NCBI GenBank assembly: GCA_937132085.1
Contig: CAKZNV010000009.1
Coordinates: 1-52,607, forward strand
Origin: an uncultured Rubritalea sp.
GTDB taxonomy: Bacteria > Verrucomicrobiota > Verrucomicrobiia > Verrucomicrobiales > Akkermansiaceae
DNA length: 52,607 nucleotides
Direction: 5' to 3'
Part shown: positions 42,423-50,774 of the stretch, piece after piece
Layout of the letters: the number at the start of each line of letters is the position of its first letter
How positions within the stretch are numbered: position 1 is the first letter of the stretch
Position numbers and translations under genes: made by a program
Notes under the pieces: model-generated
Database searches by the model: none
What the model was told of the DNA's origin: nothing
What the model saw: only the letters and a program-made list of their open reading frames with translations

Positions 42423-43367
42423 ATGAAAGCACTTGTCAAATTTTGTAACAATTATCAATTAAAGTTAGTCTCTGACCCTACCCTAGAGTCACATGATGAT
42501 GTGCTAGTAAAGATTAAAACTTCTGCTATTTGTCGCACTGATCAATATGTCGCACAAGGTCTCATCGATTGTGAAGATAACAGAGTGTTAGGTCATGAGG
42601 CCAGCGGAACAGTCATTTCTATAGGTAATGAGGTCAATAGCATCTCTATCGATGATCAAGTGATCATCAATCCTATGAAGGCTTGCTACCGATGTGATGA
42701 TTGCTTGAAACAAGACTATCACCATTGCTCTAACATCCAGTTCATGGGGGTTGATTATGATGGGACATTTGCTGAGTATGTAGTCTGCCCTGCTAATCAA
42801 GTGTATCGGTTTTCGGATTTGAGCTTTGAACAAGCCGCCTATACCGAGCCTATCGCTGCTACTTTAGCCGTTGTGTATTCATCGATACATGATCACAAGG
42901 AAGCATCTATTGCGGTAGTTGGGTCTGGACGCATTGCTCAGCTAACTTTTCAGATCTTGGCTCGTTCAGGTTACACAAACGTCCAATTAATAGGTCTAGA
43001 AAACCTTCAAAAGCAAACTTCTGAGGGAGCAAAATTTGACTACGTTGTCGAATCTATTTCCACTCCTAACACTGCGACTGAAGACTTATTTAGCTGTATT
43101 CGATTACTCCGAACAGCTGGCACATTGATTCTTAAAAGCAGGAACCCACATCCCGTGCAGTTTCCTACTATGGAATTAATCAAGCGAAGAATTACTATAG
43201 AATCGGTTTATTATGCTCCCTTCGATGAGGCGATTCATTTTATTGAAAACAACCTCGACTTGATTGATTCACTCATCGGCAGATCTTATCCAATCGAAGA
43301 TCATGCACTAGCTTTTCATACCGCCAATCAATCCGAAGCAAACAAAACCTTTTTCATTTTCAAGTAA
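42423..43367 (+). CDS. Zinc-dependent alcohol dehydrogenase (MDR family), cluster gene 1
   Basis: The 314-residue oxidoreductase has the medium-chain fold. Catalytic zinc ligands: Cys37 in A-I-C-R-T-D and His58-Glu59 in G-H-E-A-S-G. Structural zinc: Cys88, Cys91, Cys94 and Cys102 in C-Y-R-C-D-D-C-L-K-Q-D-Y-H-H-C. The cofactor loop is V-V-G-S-G-R-I-A (165-172), degraded from the usual G-x-G-x-x-G; the second half is shorter than normal (314 against 340-350). It is first in the six-gene operon, 10 bp before the asparagine-synthase-type gene. It could interconvert the aldehyde released by the A-T-R enzyme and an alcohol, or act on a tailored substrate; this is inference. Confidence 0.88.
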   Translation: MKALVKFCNNYQLKLVSDPTLESHDDVLVKIKTSAICRTDQYVAQGLIDCEDNRVLGHEASGTVISIGNEVNSISIDDQVIINPMKACYRCDDCLKQDYHHCSNIQFMGVDYDGTFAEYVVCPANQVYRFSDLSFEQAAYTEPIAATLAVVYSSIHDHKEASIAVVGSGRIAQLTFQILARSGYTNVQLIGLENLQKQTSEGAKFDYVVESISTPNTATEDLFSCIRLLRTAGTLILKSRNPHPVQFPTMELIKRRITIESVYYAPFDEAIHFIENNLDLIDSLIGRSYPIEDHALAFHTANQSEANKTFFIFK

Positions 43368-43377
43368 TAAACAATCG

Positions 43378-45258
43378 ATGTGCGGAATCCTTACACAATT
43401 TGAAAAACAACAGGCATTGAATGATAGAAACATTAAGCTGTTTCTGGAATCTTTGAAACTGTTAAAGCATCGTGGACCTGATGCTACAGATTATGTTATT
43501 TCTAGTAACGAAACATACGCTCTAGGCCACACTCGATTAGCTCTTACTGGTAGAGAAAACGGAAGACAACCTATCTCAAATGAAACTGGTGAGATCTATG
43601 CTGTGGTGAATGGTGAATTCTACCAATATGAAACTATTAGAACCAATTTAGAGCAACAAGGTCATCGCTTCAAAACTGATTCTGATAGTGAAATTCTGGT
43701 TCATCTGTATGAGCAATATGGCATGCAGTTCACTGACTATTTAAATGGTGAATTTGCCTTTGTGCTAGCGGATCATCGTGCTGCAGAACCAGTCTTTATA
43801 GCTGGTCGCGATCGATTTGGTGTGAAACCTCTTCATTATACAGACTCTAGTAAACATCTTGTCATTGCTTCTGAGGCGAAAGCCATACTTCCCATTGCTC
43901 CAGACTGTCGAAAATGGGATACTGAAGCTCTACACCAAACTTTCACTCATCAGTATCTATCAACAAGTAAAAGCATTTTTTCTGGTGTCAAACAACTGCC
44001 TCCAGCGCATCTGCTTGTGCATGCTGAAGGGAAAACTGAACTTCTGGCGTATTGGGATTTCCCTACAGATCAGACCATGGCATCTAGAGCTGTTGAGCCC
44101 GATGAGTTATTGCATGACCTTCGCCGTAACGTATCTGATCGATTACATCAAGATGCAGCCTTTTCACTCAGTAGCGGTGTTGACTCTAGCAGTATCGTAG
44201 CTCTAGCGAGCGAGATTAGATCAGAGAATGTTCCTTGTTTCTCTATTAGTTTTGATTCAGATGATTACAATGAGGCTTCTATTATTCGCTCTACGGCCTC
44301 ACAGATCGGTGCTGACTTAAACATTGTTCCTGTTAGCAGAAATGATTTGTTAGAACACTTACCCACGGCTCTCTATTACTCAGAAGGATTTGCAATCAAT
44401 GGACAACTGGTGGGAAAATATCTGATGAATAAAGAAGTTCATCGAGCTGGCCACAAGGTTATCCTCTCTGGAGAAGGCGCTGATGAAGCATTTCTAGGGT
44501 ATGCTCATTTAGAGGCAGATTTTCAGGATCAGTCGCTCGATGCAATTGGTTCACACCCGTTGCAAGCAGGGCTGATGTTAGCAGATAGTGAATTTAGTAT
44601 TTCTAATGAATTACCTTCGTGGATGAATGCTTGGCCTAGTTTCTTACTTGCGAAGATGAGTTTTTGCGGTCAACTAAGGGGGCTATTGAAGGCTGAATTT
44701 CTACGTGAATATTCTGCACAAACTCTGGATAACACGCTAACTGAATTCCGCCGATATAATCCATATAGTAATAAAAAACCGGTGCTTAACAGTGCCCATC
44801 TTTGGTCACGAACAGCTCTTGCCAATTACATTCTGCACACTCTAGGAGATGGCACAGAAATGCCTCATTCCATTGAAGGACGTGTGCCGTTTCTAGATCA
44901 TCATTTAGTAGAAAAAGCATGGGCGATACCAACCCAGCAAAAGCTCAATAGCAAGCATTCAAAGGCTATCTTCAGAGATGCTGTGTCTAATATTCTACCA
45001 GAAGAAATAGCCTATCGTCCTAAGCACCCTCTAATTGCTCCTCCTATTTTAACAGACCCAGCTCTACATTGCCATACCCGTGATTTGATTCACAGTTCGA
45101 TGATGTCAGACGTGATGTTTATCGATCAGAAGAAGCTATCTCATTGGTTTAAAACTATGAGCCAAGCCTCTGAAAATCACCAACAAAGTGCCGATCCTAT
45201 ACTGATGACAATCCTTAGTAGTATGCATTTACAACACCAATTTAAACTAAGCTTATGA
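43378..45258 (+). CDS. Glutamine-hydrolysing asparagine-synthase-type amidotransferase, cluster gene 2
   Basis: The 626-residue enzyme has a glutaminase domain with the N-terminal nucleophile Cys2 (after Met removal) and K-H-R-G-P-D (29-34), V-N-G-E-F-Y (77-82), and a synthase domain with the ATP-pyrophosphatase loop S-L-S-S-G-V-D-S-S (263-271). G-E-G-A-D-E (about 366-371) and H-S-I-E-G-R-V-P-F-L-D near the end complete the fold. It transfers ammonia to an adenylated carboxylate to form an amide. True AsnB makes asparagine, but in clusters such enzymes also amidate other acids or form lactams, as in carbapenam synthetase. Given its neighbours I favour a tailoring role. It overlaps the methyltransferase gene by 4 bp. 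Confidence 0.9.
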   Translation: MCGILTQFEKQQALNDRNIKLFLESLKLLKHRGPDATDYVISSNETYALGHTRLALTGRENGRQPISNETGEIYAVVNGEFYQYETIRTNLEQQGHRFKTDSDSEILVHLYEQYGMQFTDYLNGEFAFVLADHRAAEPVFIAGRDRFGVKPLHYTDSSKHLVIASEAKAILPIAPDCRKWDTEALHQTFTHQYLSTSKSIFSGVKQLPPAHLLVHAEGKTELLAYWDFPTDQTMASRAVEPDELLHDLRRNVSDRLHQDAAFSLSSGVDSSSIVALASEIRSENVPCFSISFDSDDYNEASIIRSTASQIGADLNIVPVSRNDLLEHLPTALYYSEGFAINGQLVGKYLMNKEVHRAGHKVILSGEGADEAFLGYAHLEADFQDQSLDAIGSHPLQAGLMLADSEFSISNELPSWMNAWPSFLLAKMSFCGQLRGLLKAEFLREYSAQTLDNTLTEFRRYNPYSNKKPVLNSAHLWSRTALANYILHTLGDGTEMPHSIEGRVPFLDHHLVEKAWAIPTQQKLNSKHSKAIFRDAVSNILPEEIAYRPKHPLIAPPILTDPALHCHTRDLIHSSMMSDVMFIDQKKLSHWFKTMSQASENHQQSADPILMTILSSMHLQHQFKLSL

Positions 45259-46052
45259 AAGACTCTAACAGCATAAAAAGTAACACGAAGTCGGATTGGT
45301 GGACTACCTTTTACGATCAGAATCTGGCAGACATTTTACTAGATCCTGCTAGCGGAGAGGAAGTCCAGATGACCTGTAATTTTCTCACAGAAGTGCTATC
45401 CTTATCTCCAGGAGATACGATTTTTGATCAGTGCTGTGGCAATGGTAGATTAGCTCTCGAACTAGGTCTCAGAGATTTCTCTGTGATAGGCATAGATCAA
45501 GCAGACATCTACATCCAGCAAGCAACTACTGAGGCTACTAATCTAAAATCTGATTGTGTTTTTGAAACAGCAGATGCTTTCCAATACACAACTCCGACCC
45601 CTTGCCATGCAGCGATGAATTGGTGGACGAGTTTTGGCTATGCAGATGAGGACTTTCAAAACCTTAAAATGCTAAAAACAGCTTATGATTCGCTAATCAC
45701 TGGAGGGAAATTTGCACTAGATTACATGAACACTCCCAATCTGTATCGAACATTTCAACCTAGCATGATTACCAGAAGGCAACTTCCCAGCGGAGAACTC
45801 ATCTTGCTACGAGAGAGTTCTATAGATTCGATTAAGGACGTCTTGCACAAAAAATGGACCTACTACTTGCCTAATGACAACGGTGTGGTTTCCCATGATT
45901 CCTCCACTCGTCTCTACACCCCAGCTCAACTGGCTCAGCTCTTTTCTCAAGCAGGTTTTACAGATATTGAATTCTATGGAGACGTAGATCAGAGACCATT
46001 ATCACTACATAGTCCACGATGCATCGTAGTTGCAACTAAACCGCATTCTTAA
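45255..46052 (+). CDS. Class I SAM-dependent methyltransferase, cluster gene 3
   Basis: The 265-residue enzyme has the SAM-binding motif I F-D-Q-C-C-G-N-G-R-L-A (58-68) and an acidic end of strand 2, V-I-G-I-D-Q-A-D (77-84). The motif IV region reads M-N-W-W-T-S-F-G-Y, which lacks the N/D-P-P-Y of N-methyltransferases of bases, so an O- or N-methylation of a small molecule is more likely. The start codon sits inside the ATGA overlap with the amidotransferase gene, which signals translational coupling. No close family is recognised. Confidence 0.85.
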   Translation: MKDSNSIKSNTKSDWWTTFYDQNLADILLDPASGEEVQMTCNFLTEVLSLSPGDTIFDQCCGNGRLALELGLRDFSVIGIDQADIYIQQATTEATNLKSDCVFETADAFQYTTPTPCHAAMNWWTSFGYADEDFQNLKMLKTAYDSLITGGKFALDYMNTPNLYRTFQPSMITRRQLPSGELILLRESSIDSIKDVLHKKWTYYLPNDNGVVSHDSSTRLYTPAQLAQLFSQAGFTDIEFYGDVDQRPLSLHSPRCIVVATKPHS

Positions 46053-46070
46053 CCTAACAACATATCAATC

Positions 46071-46919
46071 ATGTTACCTACTGATAAACCATTTTTAAGC
46101 TCTATTCCTGGAAATAATAACGAGACACGAGACTCTATTTATCGTGGTGATATTTATCTTTCCGACTCTAACGATGCCACAACGAGCTTAGTAAAAGACG
46201 TCAAAGATCGTATCCAGAAAGAACTGGGCGTGGAGGACATTAGAAAAGCTCATCTAGAGCTCTCTGATGCGGAGTTTTTTGAACGTATGGGCAACCTTAG
46301 AAAACTGTTCTATCTTGATGAAAAGTATCACGATCATCTTAGAAACGTAATTGCGAGCTACGGATTTAATCCTAACAGAACGGCATTTGACCCTATCCGT
46401 ATTCGAGTTATTCTACCTGGAGGACACCGTAACCCAAAGGCAGCTCCCGTATATTTCCCTCATCGAGATACTTGGTATGCACACCCACAATCTCTGATCG
46501 TAGGTTGGATCCCTCTTCATGATCTATCCGCTAATGAGACATTTGAATTTTTCCCAGATTACTTCGATCAAGAGGTTCCTAACAATTCTGAAATTTTTGA
46601 CTACGCGGATTGGATCAAAGACGGCCCAGCTCTTAAAATAGGCTGGCAGAACAAAGATTCAGGTCTCTCTGCAGGTTACTCAAAAGCTAGTGCAAACCAT
46701 AATCCTGGCAGACGAATCCGTTTCTGCTGCGAGTCTGGAGAGGCTCTATTTTTCGCTGGATCACACTACCATCAAACTCTGGAACAAGATCTAGGAACTA
46801 TTCGCTATAGTCTAGACTTCAGACTAGTGAACCTAGATGACGTCAAGCTAGCAAAGGGATCACCTAATTCTGATAATCGATCTAAAGGAGACATTCTATC
46901 TGATTATATCCAGCCATAG
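46071..46919 (+). CDS. Fe(II)/2-oxoglutarate oxygenase-like protein, cluster gene 4
   Basis: The 282-residue product looks like a cupin-fold (jelly-roll) oxygenase. A facial-triad-like H-R-D is at 131-133 in F-P-H-R-D-T-W, and a distal His is at 232 or 234 in A-G-S-H-Y-H-Q-T. A likely 2-oxoglutarate-binding Arg follows at 245 or 251 in the last strand (IRYSLDFRLVNLDDV). It resembles phytanoyl-CoA-dioxygenase-like proteins, but no search was possible. It would hydroxylate, desaturate or N-demethylate the pathway intermediate. The start at 46071 is 18 bp after the methyltransferase stop, and the stop is 10 bp before the A-T-R gene. Confidence 0.65.
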   Translation: MLPTDKPFLSSIPGNNNETRDSIYRGDIYLSDSNDATTSLVKDVKDRIQKELGVEDIRKAHLELSDAEFFERMGNLRKLFYLDEKYHDHLRNVIASYGFNPNRTAFDPIRIRVILPGGHRNPKAAPVYFPHRDTWYAHPQSLIVGWIPLHDLSANETFEFFPDYFDQEVPNNSEIFDYADWIKDGPALKIGWQNKDSGLSAGYSKASANHNPGRRIRFCCESGEALFFAGSHYHQTLEQDLGTIRYSLDFRLVNLDDVKLAKGSPNSDNRSKGDILSDYIQP

Positions 46920-46929
46920 ATACCCAATA

Positions 46930-49713
46930 ATGCGTTCTTTACTCCATACGATTTGGCTACATTATCAACAAAGCCCTCAAGCTATTGTCCTCGAAGAATA
47001 CCGAGGTGAGTCCTATAGTTATGAAGATCTATGGCAGCGAGCATGCAGCTACTCTCATGACCTAACAGCATTGCCTACAAATGAAGAGTCTGAAGACCAT
47101 GTAGCTATTTTATTACCGAAGGGAATCGAATTCATCGCAGCTCTTTTAGGTATCTGGCTAGCTAAAAAAACAGCCGTAGTTATAGATCCTCAATGGCCAA
47201 ATCAGCGTATCAAAAATATCATTAAGGAAGTAGAACCTGAGCACATCATCAAAGCCGAGCCTACTTCTATCCGAGTAGAAAACATAGTCCCTCCACCTAA
47301 CCTAGATCTTCATTCTCCAGCCTATATCATTTATAGTTCAGGCTCAAGTGGTCAACCAAAGGGCGTCATCGTGCCTCATGCTGGACTTATGGATGTGTTC
47401 AGAGACCAAATTGCATTATTTGATCTGCACCCTAACAGCAAGTCATTCTGGGTTCATGGAATCGCCTTTGACGCCTCTATCTCAGATATCGGAACTGTTC
47501 TAGTAGCAGGAGCAACTCTCTGCATTGATAAGTGTTTTACCATTAAATCCAGCAAGCATTTTCTTGAACAGGTCACCGAACTACATATCACACATATCGA
47601 TATCCCCCCGTCATTGTTGTGCGTTCTTGATTCTAGTAATGCTCCAGAGTGTCTAGAAACATTGATCATAGGCGGCGAAGTCACCCCGATACCTATCATC
47701 CGTGAATGGGCGAAAAAGCTACGACTCATCAATGTATATGGCCCCACAGAGGCTACTATCTGCACTAGCATGATACGCTGTGATGAATCTTGGAATAGCT
47801 CAGATATTGGTCTACCTCTTAACAAGGTCAGCTATGATATTATCGATCCATTTACTCAGCAATCGGCTACGCAAGGAGAGCTTTATATCTCTGGAGATCA
47901 TGTGGCTTTAGCTTATCTAAAGCAACCTCAACTCACTAAAGATAAGTTCTCTATCAGAGGTGGAAAAAGAGTCTTTAAGACAGGTGACTTAGTGCGAAGA
48001 AAAGACAGTGGTTCATTTGAATATTTGGGTAGAATCGATCGCCAAATCAAGATTAGCGGCAAGCTATTTTGTCCTGAGGAAGTCGAAGCTAACTTAAGAA
48101 GCATGGAAGGTGTCGATGAAGTCTTTATCGCTCAGACTAATAACCTAACCGCTTGGGTTATTAGTAAATCATCTTCAGATGAGCTTAGACAGTATTTATC
48201 GGAATCTCTCCCTCAATGGATGATCCCCACAGAATGGATTTCGCTCACTAGTTTTCCTAAATTAAGTAATGGCAAATTAGACATCACTCGCTTAACGCAA
48301 TTAAAGGACAAGCAAACATCGCAGCGTGAGGTGAATCCTCAATCACTTGAAAACCGTCTCACGCAATTATGCAGAAATATTCTTGGGCATCAGGATTTTT
48401 CCAGCAAGGATGACTTTTTCCTCAATGGAGGAGATTCTTTATCTGCAATCCATTTTCTACTCAAAGCTGAGCAGCAAGGAATCCCCCTCACCCCAGATTC
48501 GATTCATCAATACAGAAGTCCTAAGACAATAGCTGCTCACATAGAAACAAGCACCAGCTACGGGACTAGTAATAGTAAGCTGAGCCAACGCGTTTTAGCT
48601 CTTTACGAGTCACTTTCAAAACAGGGTTATTCTGGATCAAGCTTTGCTCCCTCACACTCACCTGAGGCATACATTATTACAGGATCTACAGGCTTCCTCG
48701 GCAGCGCTATTATTGGAAACCTACTTTCTCAAACTGTGCTTCCTATCATCTGTTTAGTCCGTGGAGATCTTGCAGAAAAACATTCGTTTCTTCTCACCAA
48801 ACTGGAACATCACGGTTTCAATATTACCGAAAAACAAAGCTCTAGAATTGAATTTATTCAGGCTGATGTTACAGAAAAACGATTTGGACTAGCTCTTCAA
48901 GACTGGGAGAAACTCTGTTCGATTTCTGCAGATATAATTCACTGTGCGGCTGAAATGAATATTCTTCAACCCTATGCAGAACTAGAAAAAACCAACATCC
49001 AAGGAGCTTTAGAAATCATTAAATTAGCTCTCACCTCTCAGTATAAACGGATCATCTACGCCTCAACCCTATCAGTTTTTGTCGATAGCTACCCTACTCC
49101 AGCTATTTGCATAGAATCTGACTCATTGAGTAAAGAAGAACGCACAATCTACGGAGGCTATGCACAAACTAAATGGGTGGCAGATCAACTACTCCAAACC
49201 TATTTTCCAGATCAAACGATCAACTTGAGGCTTGGTCTCCTAACACCAAACTCAGCCACAGGCTATGCTGCAGATAATGATTGGTTTCAATGGTTAATCG
49301 CATCGCTACAAAACGGACAGTCTGAATTCAATATACAAGATGATGAATCGATGGATTTCACTCCAGTCGATTTTGCCGCTAAGGCAATAGCACAGATAAT
49401 GCTATCAGGTGACACAGGTAAAACCTATCACATCGCAAATTCTGAATCTTTACGTTTTTCCCAGATCAATTCAGCCATCAAAGTGTCTCAGAGTAATTCA
49501 TCAAATGACATATCGCACCATGGGTCATTACTTATTGATGCCGCCAACAGCTCACATGGTAGACATCATTTTTCTGTAAATTTATTTAAAACTACTCACA
49601 CTAACTTCTGCACTAAGAACACTGATTTTATCCTTACTGGGAGCAACATTCACTCACCTTCTCTCACAGATGAATTTCTGAAAACTTACTTATCTAAACT
49701 CTATACCCTATGA
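46930..49713 (+). CDS. Stand-alone NRPS-like A-T-R reductase, cluster gene 5
   Basis: The 927-residue enzyme has three domains and no condensation or thioesterase domain. Adenylation (about 1-460): A3 Y-S-S-G-S-S-G-Q-P-K-G (135-145), A4 F-D-A-S-I-S (180-185), A5 V-Y-G-P-T-E (269-274), A7 T-G-D-L (351-354), A8 G-R-I-D-R-Q-I-K (367-374) and Lys449 in S-N-G-K. Carrier protein: Ser503 in L-N-G-G-D-S-L (498-504), the phosphopantetheine site. Reductase (about 580-927): SDR fold with G-S-T-G-F-L-G (585-591) and Y744-x-x-x-K748. It would adenylate one acid, load it as thioester and release it reductively as an aldehyde (or alcohol). The C-terminal part of the reductase looks less conserved. Confidence 0.92.
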   Translation: MRSLLHTIWLHYQQSPQAIVLEEYRGESYSYEDLWQRACSYSHDLTALPTNEESEDHVAILLPKGIEFIAALLGIWLAKKTAVVIDPQWPNQRIKNIIKEVEPEHIIKAEPTSIRVENIVPPPNLDLHSPAYIIYSSGSSGQPKGVIVPHAGLMDVFRDQIALFDLHPNSKSFWVHGIAFDASISDIGTVLVAGATLCIDKCFTIKSSKHFLEQVTELHITHIDIPPSLLCVLDSSNAPECLETLIIGGEVTPIPIIREWAKKLRLINVYGPTEATICTSMIRCDESWNSSDIGLPLNKVSYDIIDPFTQQSATQGELYISGDHVALAYLKQPQLTKDKFSIRGGKRVFKTGDLVRRKDSGSFEYLGRIDRQIKISGKLFCPEEVEANLRSMEGVDEVFIAQTNNLTAWVISKSSSDELRQYLSESLPQWMIPTEWISLTSFPKLSNGKLDITRLTQLKDKQTSQREVNPQSLENRLTQLCRNILGHQDFSSKDDFFLNGGDSLSAIHFLLKAEQQGIPLTPDSIHQYRSPKTIAAHIETSTSYGTSNSKLSQRVLALYESLSKQGYSGSSFAPSHSPEAYIITGSTGFLGSAIIGNLLSQTVLPIICLVRGDLAEKHSFLLTKLEHHGFNITEKQSSRIEFIQADVTEKRFGLALQDWEKLCSISADIIHCAAEMNILQPYAELEKTNIQGALEIIKLALTSQYKRIIYASTLSVFVDSYPTPAICIESDSLSKEERTIYGGYAQTKWVADQLLQTYFPDQTINLRLGLLTPNSATGYAADNDWFQWLIASLQNGQSEFNIQDDESMDFTPVDFAAKAIAQIMLSGDTGKTYHIANSESLRFSQINSAIKVSQSNSSNDISHHGSLLIDAANSSHGRHHFSVNLFKTTHTNFCTKNTDFILTGSNIHSPSLTDEFLKTYLSKLYTL

Positions 49714-50699
49714 GCAAATCAACCAAATCAGCCACTCATGGCATGTTATTAGGAAAATTTCTACCTCCCCATTTAGGTCACGTTTATCTAGCAGACTTTG
49801 CGAGGCATTACGTTGACCATCTGACTATCATAGTAGGGACATTATCGAATGAGCCAATAGATGGAGAGCTTCGGTATCAATGGATGAAGGAGCTTTGCCC
49901 TCACGCCAATGTCGTTCATCTCAAGAAAGACCTACCTCAGGATCCTAGTGAACACCCAGACTTCTGGAATATCTGGCGAACTGAGCTAGAAGCCATTTTA
50001 CCTAATACTCCTGATGTAGTATTCGCCTCTGAATCCTACGGTCACCGACTAGCTGAAGAACTTGGAGCAAAATTTATTCCCGTAGATCCACAAAGAGAAT
50101 CAAGGGCTGTAAGTGGAACGACGATTCGAGATAACCCCTATGAAAACTGGAATCTCATCCCCAACATTGTGAAACCTTACTATCTAAAACGAGTCTGTGT
50201 TTTTGGCCCAGAATCTACTGGTAAAAGCACCCTTACCGCTAACCTTGCCAAGCATTTCAACACAATAGGAGTAAAAGAATATGCTAGAACTTATCTTGAA
50301 GAACTCGGCACAGAACTGCAACAAGAACAGCTCGTAGAGATAGCCAGAGGACAACTATCCAGCGAGACCGCACTAACTCCCTACTCTAACAAATTACTCA
50401 TTGCCGACACGGATCTCCTTCTCACCACAGTCTGGAGCCAATTTCTCTACGGCTCATGTGATCCTTGGATTACAGAAGAAGCTCAGAACCATGACTACGA
50501 TCTCTACTTACTCACTGACGTCGATGTTCCTTGGGTAAAAGACGATGTTAGATATCTTCCCAATGATCGAGAAAACTTCCTAGACCTATGCGAACAAACA
50601 TTGATAGAGAACAACAGAAACTACATCAAGCTCTCAGGGAGTTGGGAAGACAGAACCCAAAAAGCAATTGAAGCGGTAGCTCAACTTATTAGTATATAG
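49710..50699 (+). CDS. nadR: NadR-like bifunctional NMN adenylyltransferase/ribosylnicotinamide kinase, cluster gene 6
   Basis: The 329-residue protein has an N-terminal nucleotidylyltransferase domain with the H-x-G-H motif (His21-Leu-Gly-His24 after G-K-F-L-P-P) and S-G-T-T-I-R (135-140). A C-terminal kinase domain has a P-loop in F-G-P-E-S-T-G-K-S-T (165-174), as in NadR. The N-terminal DNA-binding domain of enteric NadR is missing. NadR makes NAD from nicotinamide riboside. The start codon overlaps the A-T-R stop by 4 bp (ATGA), so it belongs to the operon. It could supply NAD(P)H for the reductases or act on a pyridine- or nucleotide-bearing product; both are inference. Confidence 0.9.
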   Translation: MSKSTKSATHGMLLGKFLPPHLGHVYLADFARHYVDHLTIIVGTLSNEPIDGELRYQWMKELCPHANVVHLKKDLPQDPSEHPDFWNIWRTELEAILPNTPDVVFASESYGHRLAEELGAKFIPVDPQRESRAVSGTTIRDNPYENWNLIPNIVKPYYLKRVCVFGPESTGKSTLTANLAKHFNTIGVKEYARTYLEELGTELQQEQLVEIARGQLSSETALTPYSNKLLIADTDLLLTTVWSQFLYGSCDPWITEEAQNHDYDLYLLTDVDVPWVKDDVRYLPNDRENFLDLCEQTLIENNRNYIKLSGSWEDRTQKAIEAVAQLISI

Positions 50700-50774
50700 A
50701 AAAGCAATAGATCGGTTCAAATTATCTAAGCACTGCTATACGATGCGACTAATCCAGTGTGAACGCTTGATGGC

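Noticed and set aside
50731-50759. CACTG/CAGTG inverted repeat after nadR as terminator
   Set aside because: A 5-bp stem, a loop of 19 or so bases and no T-run.
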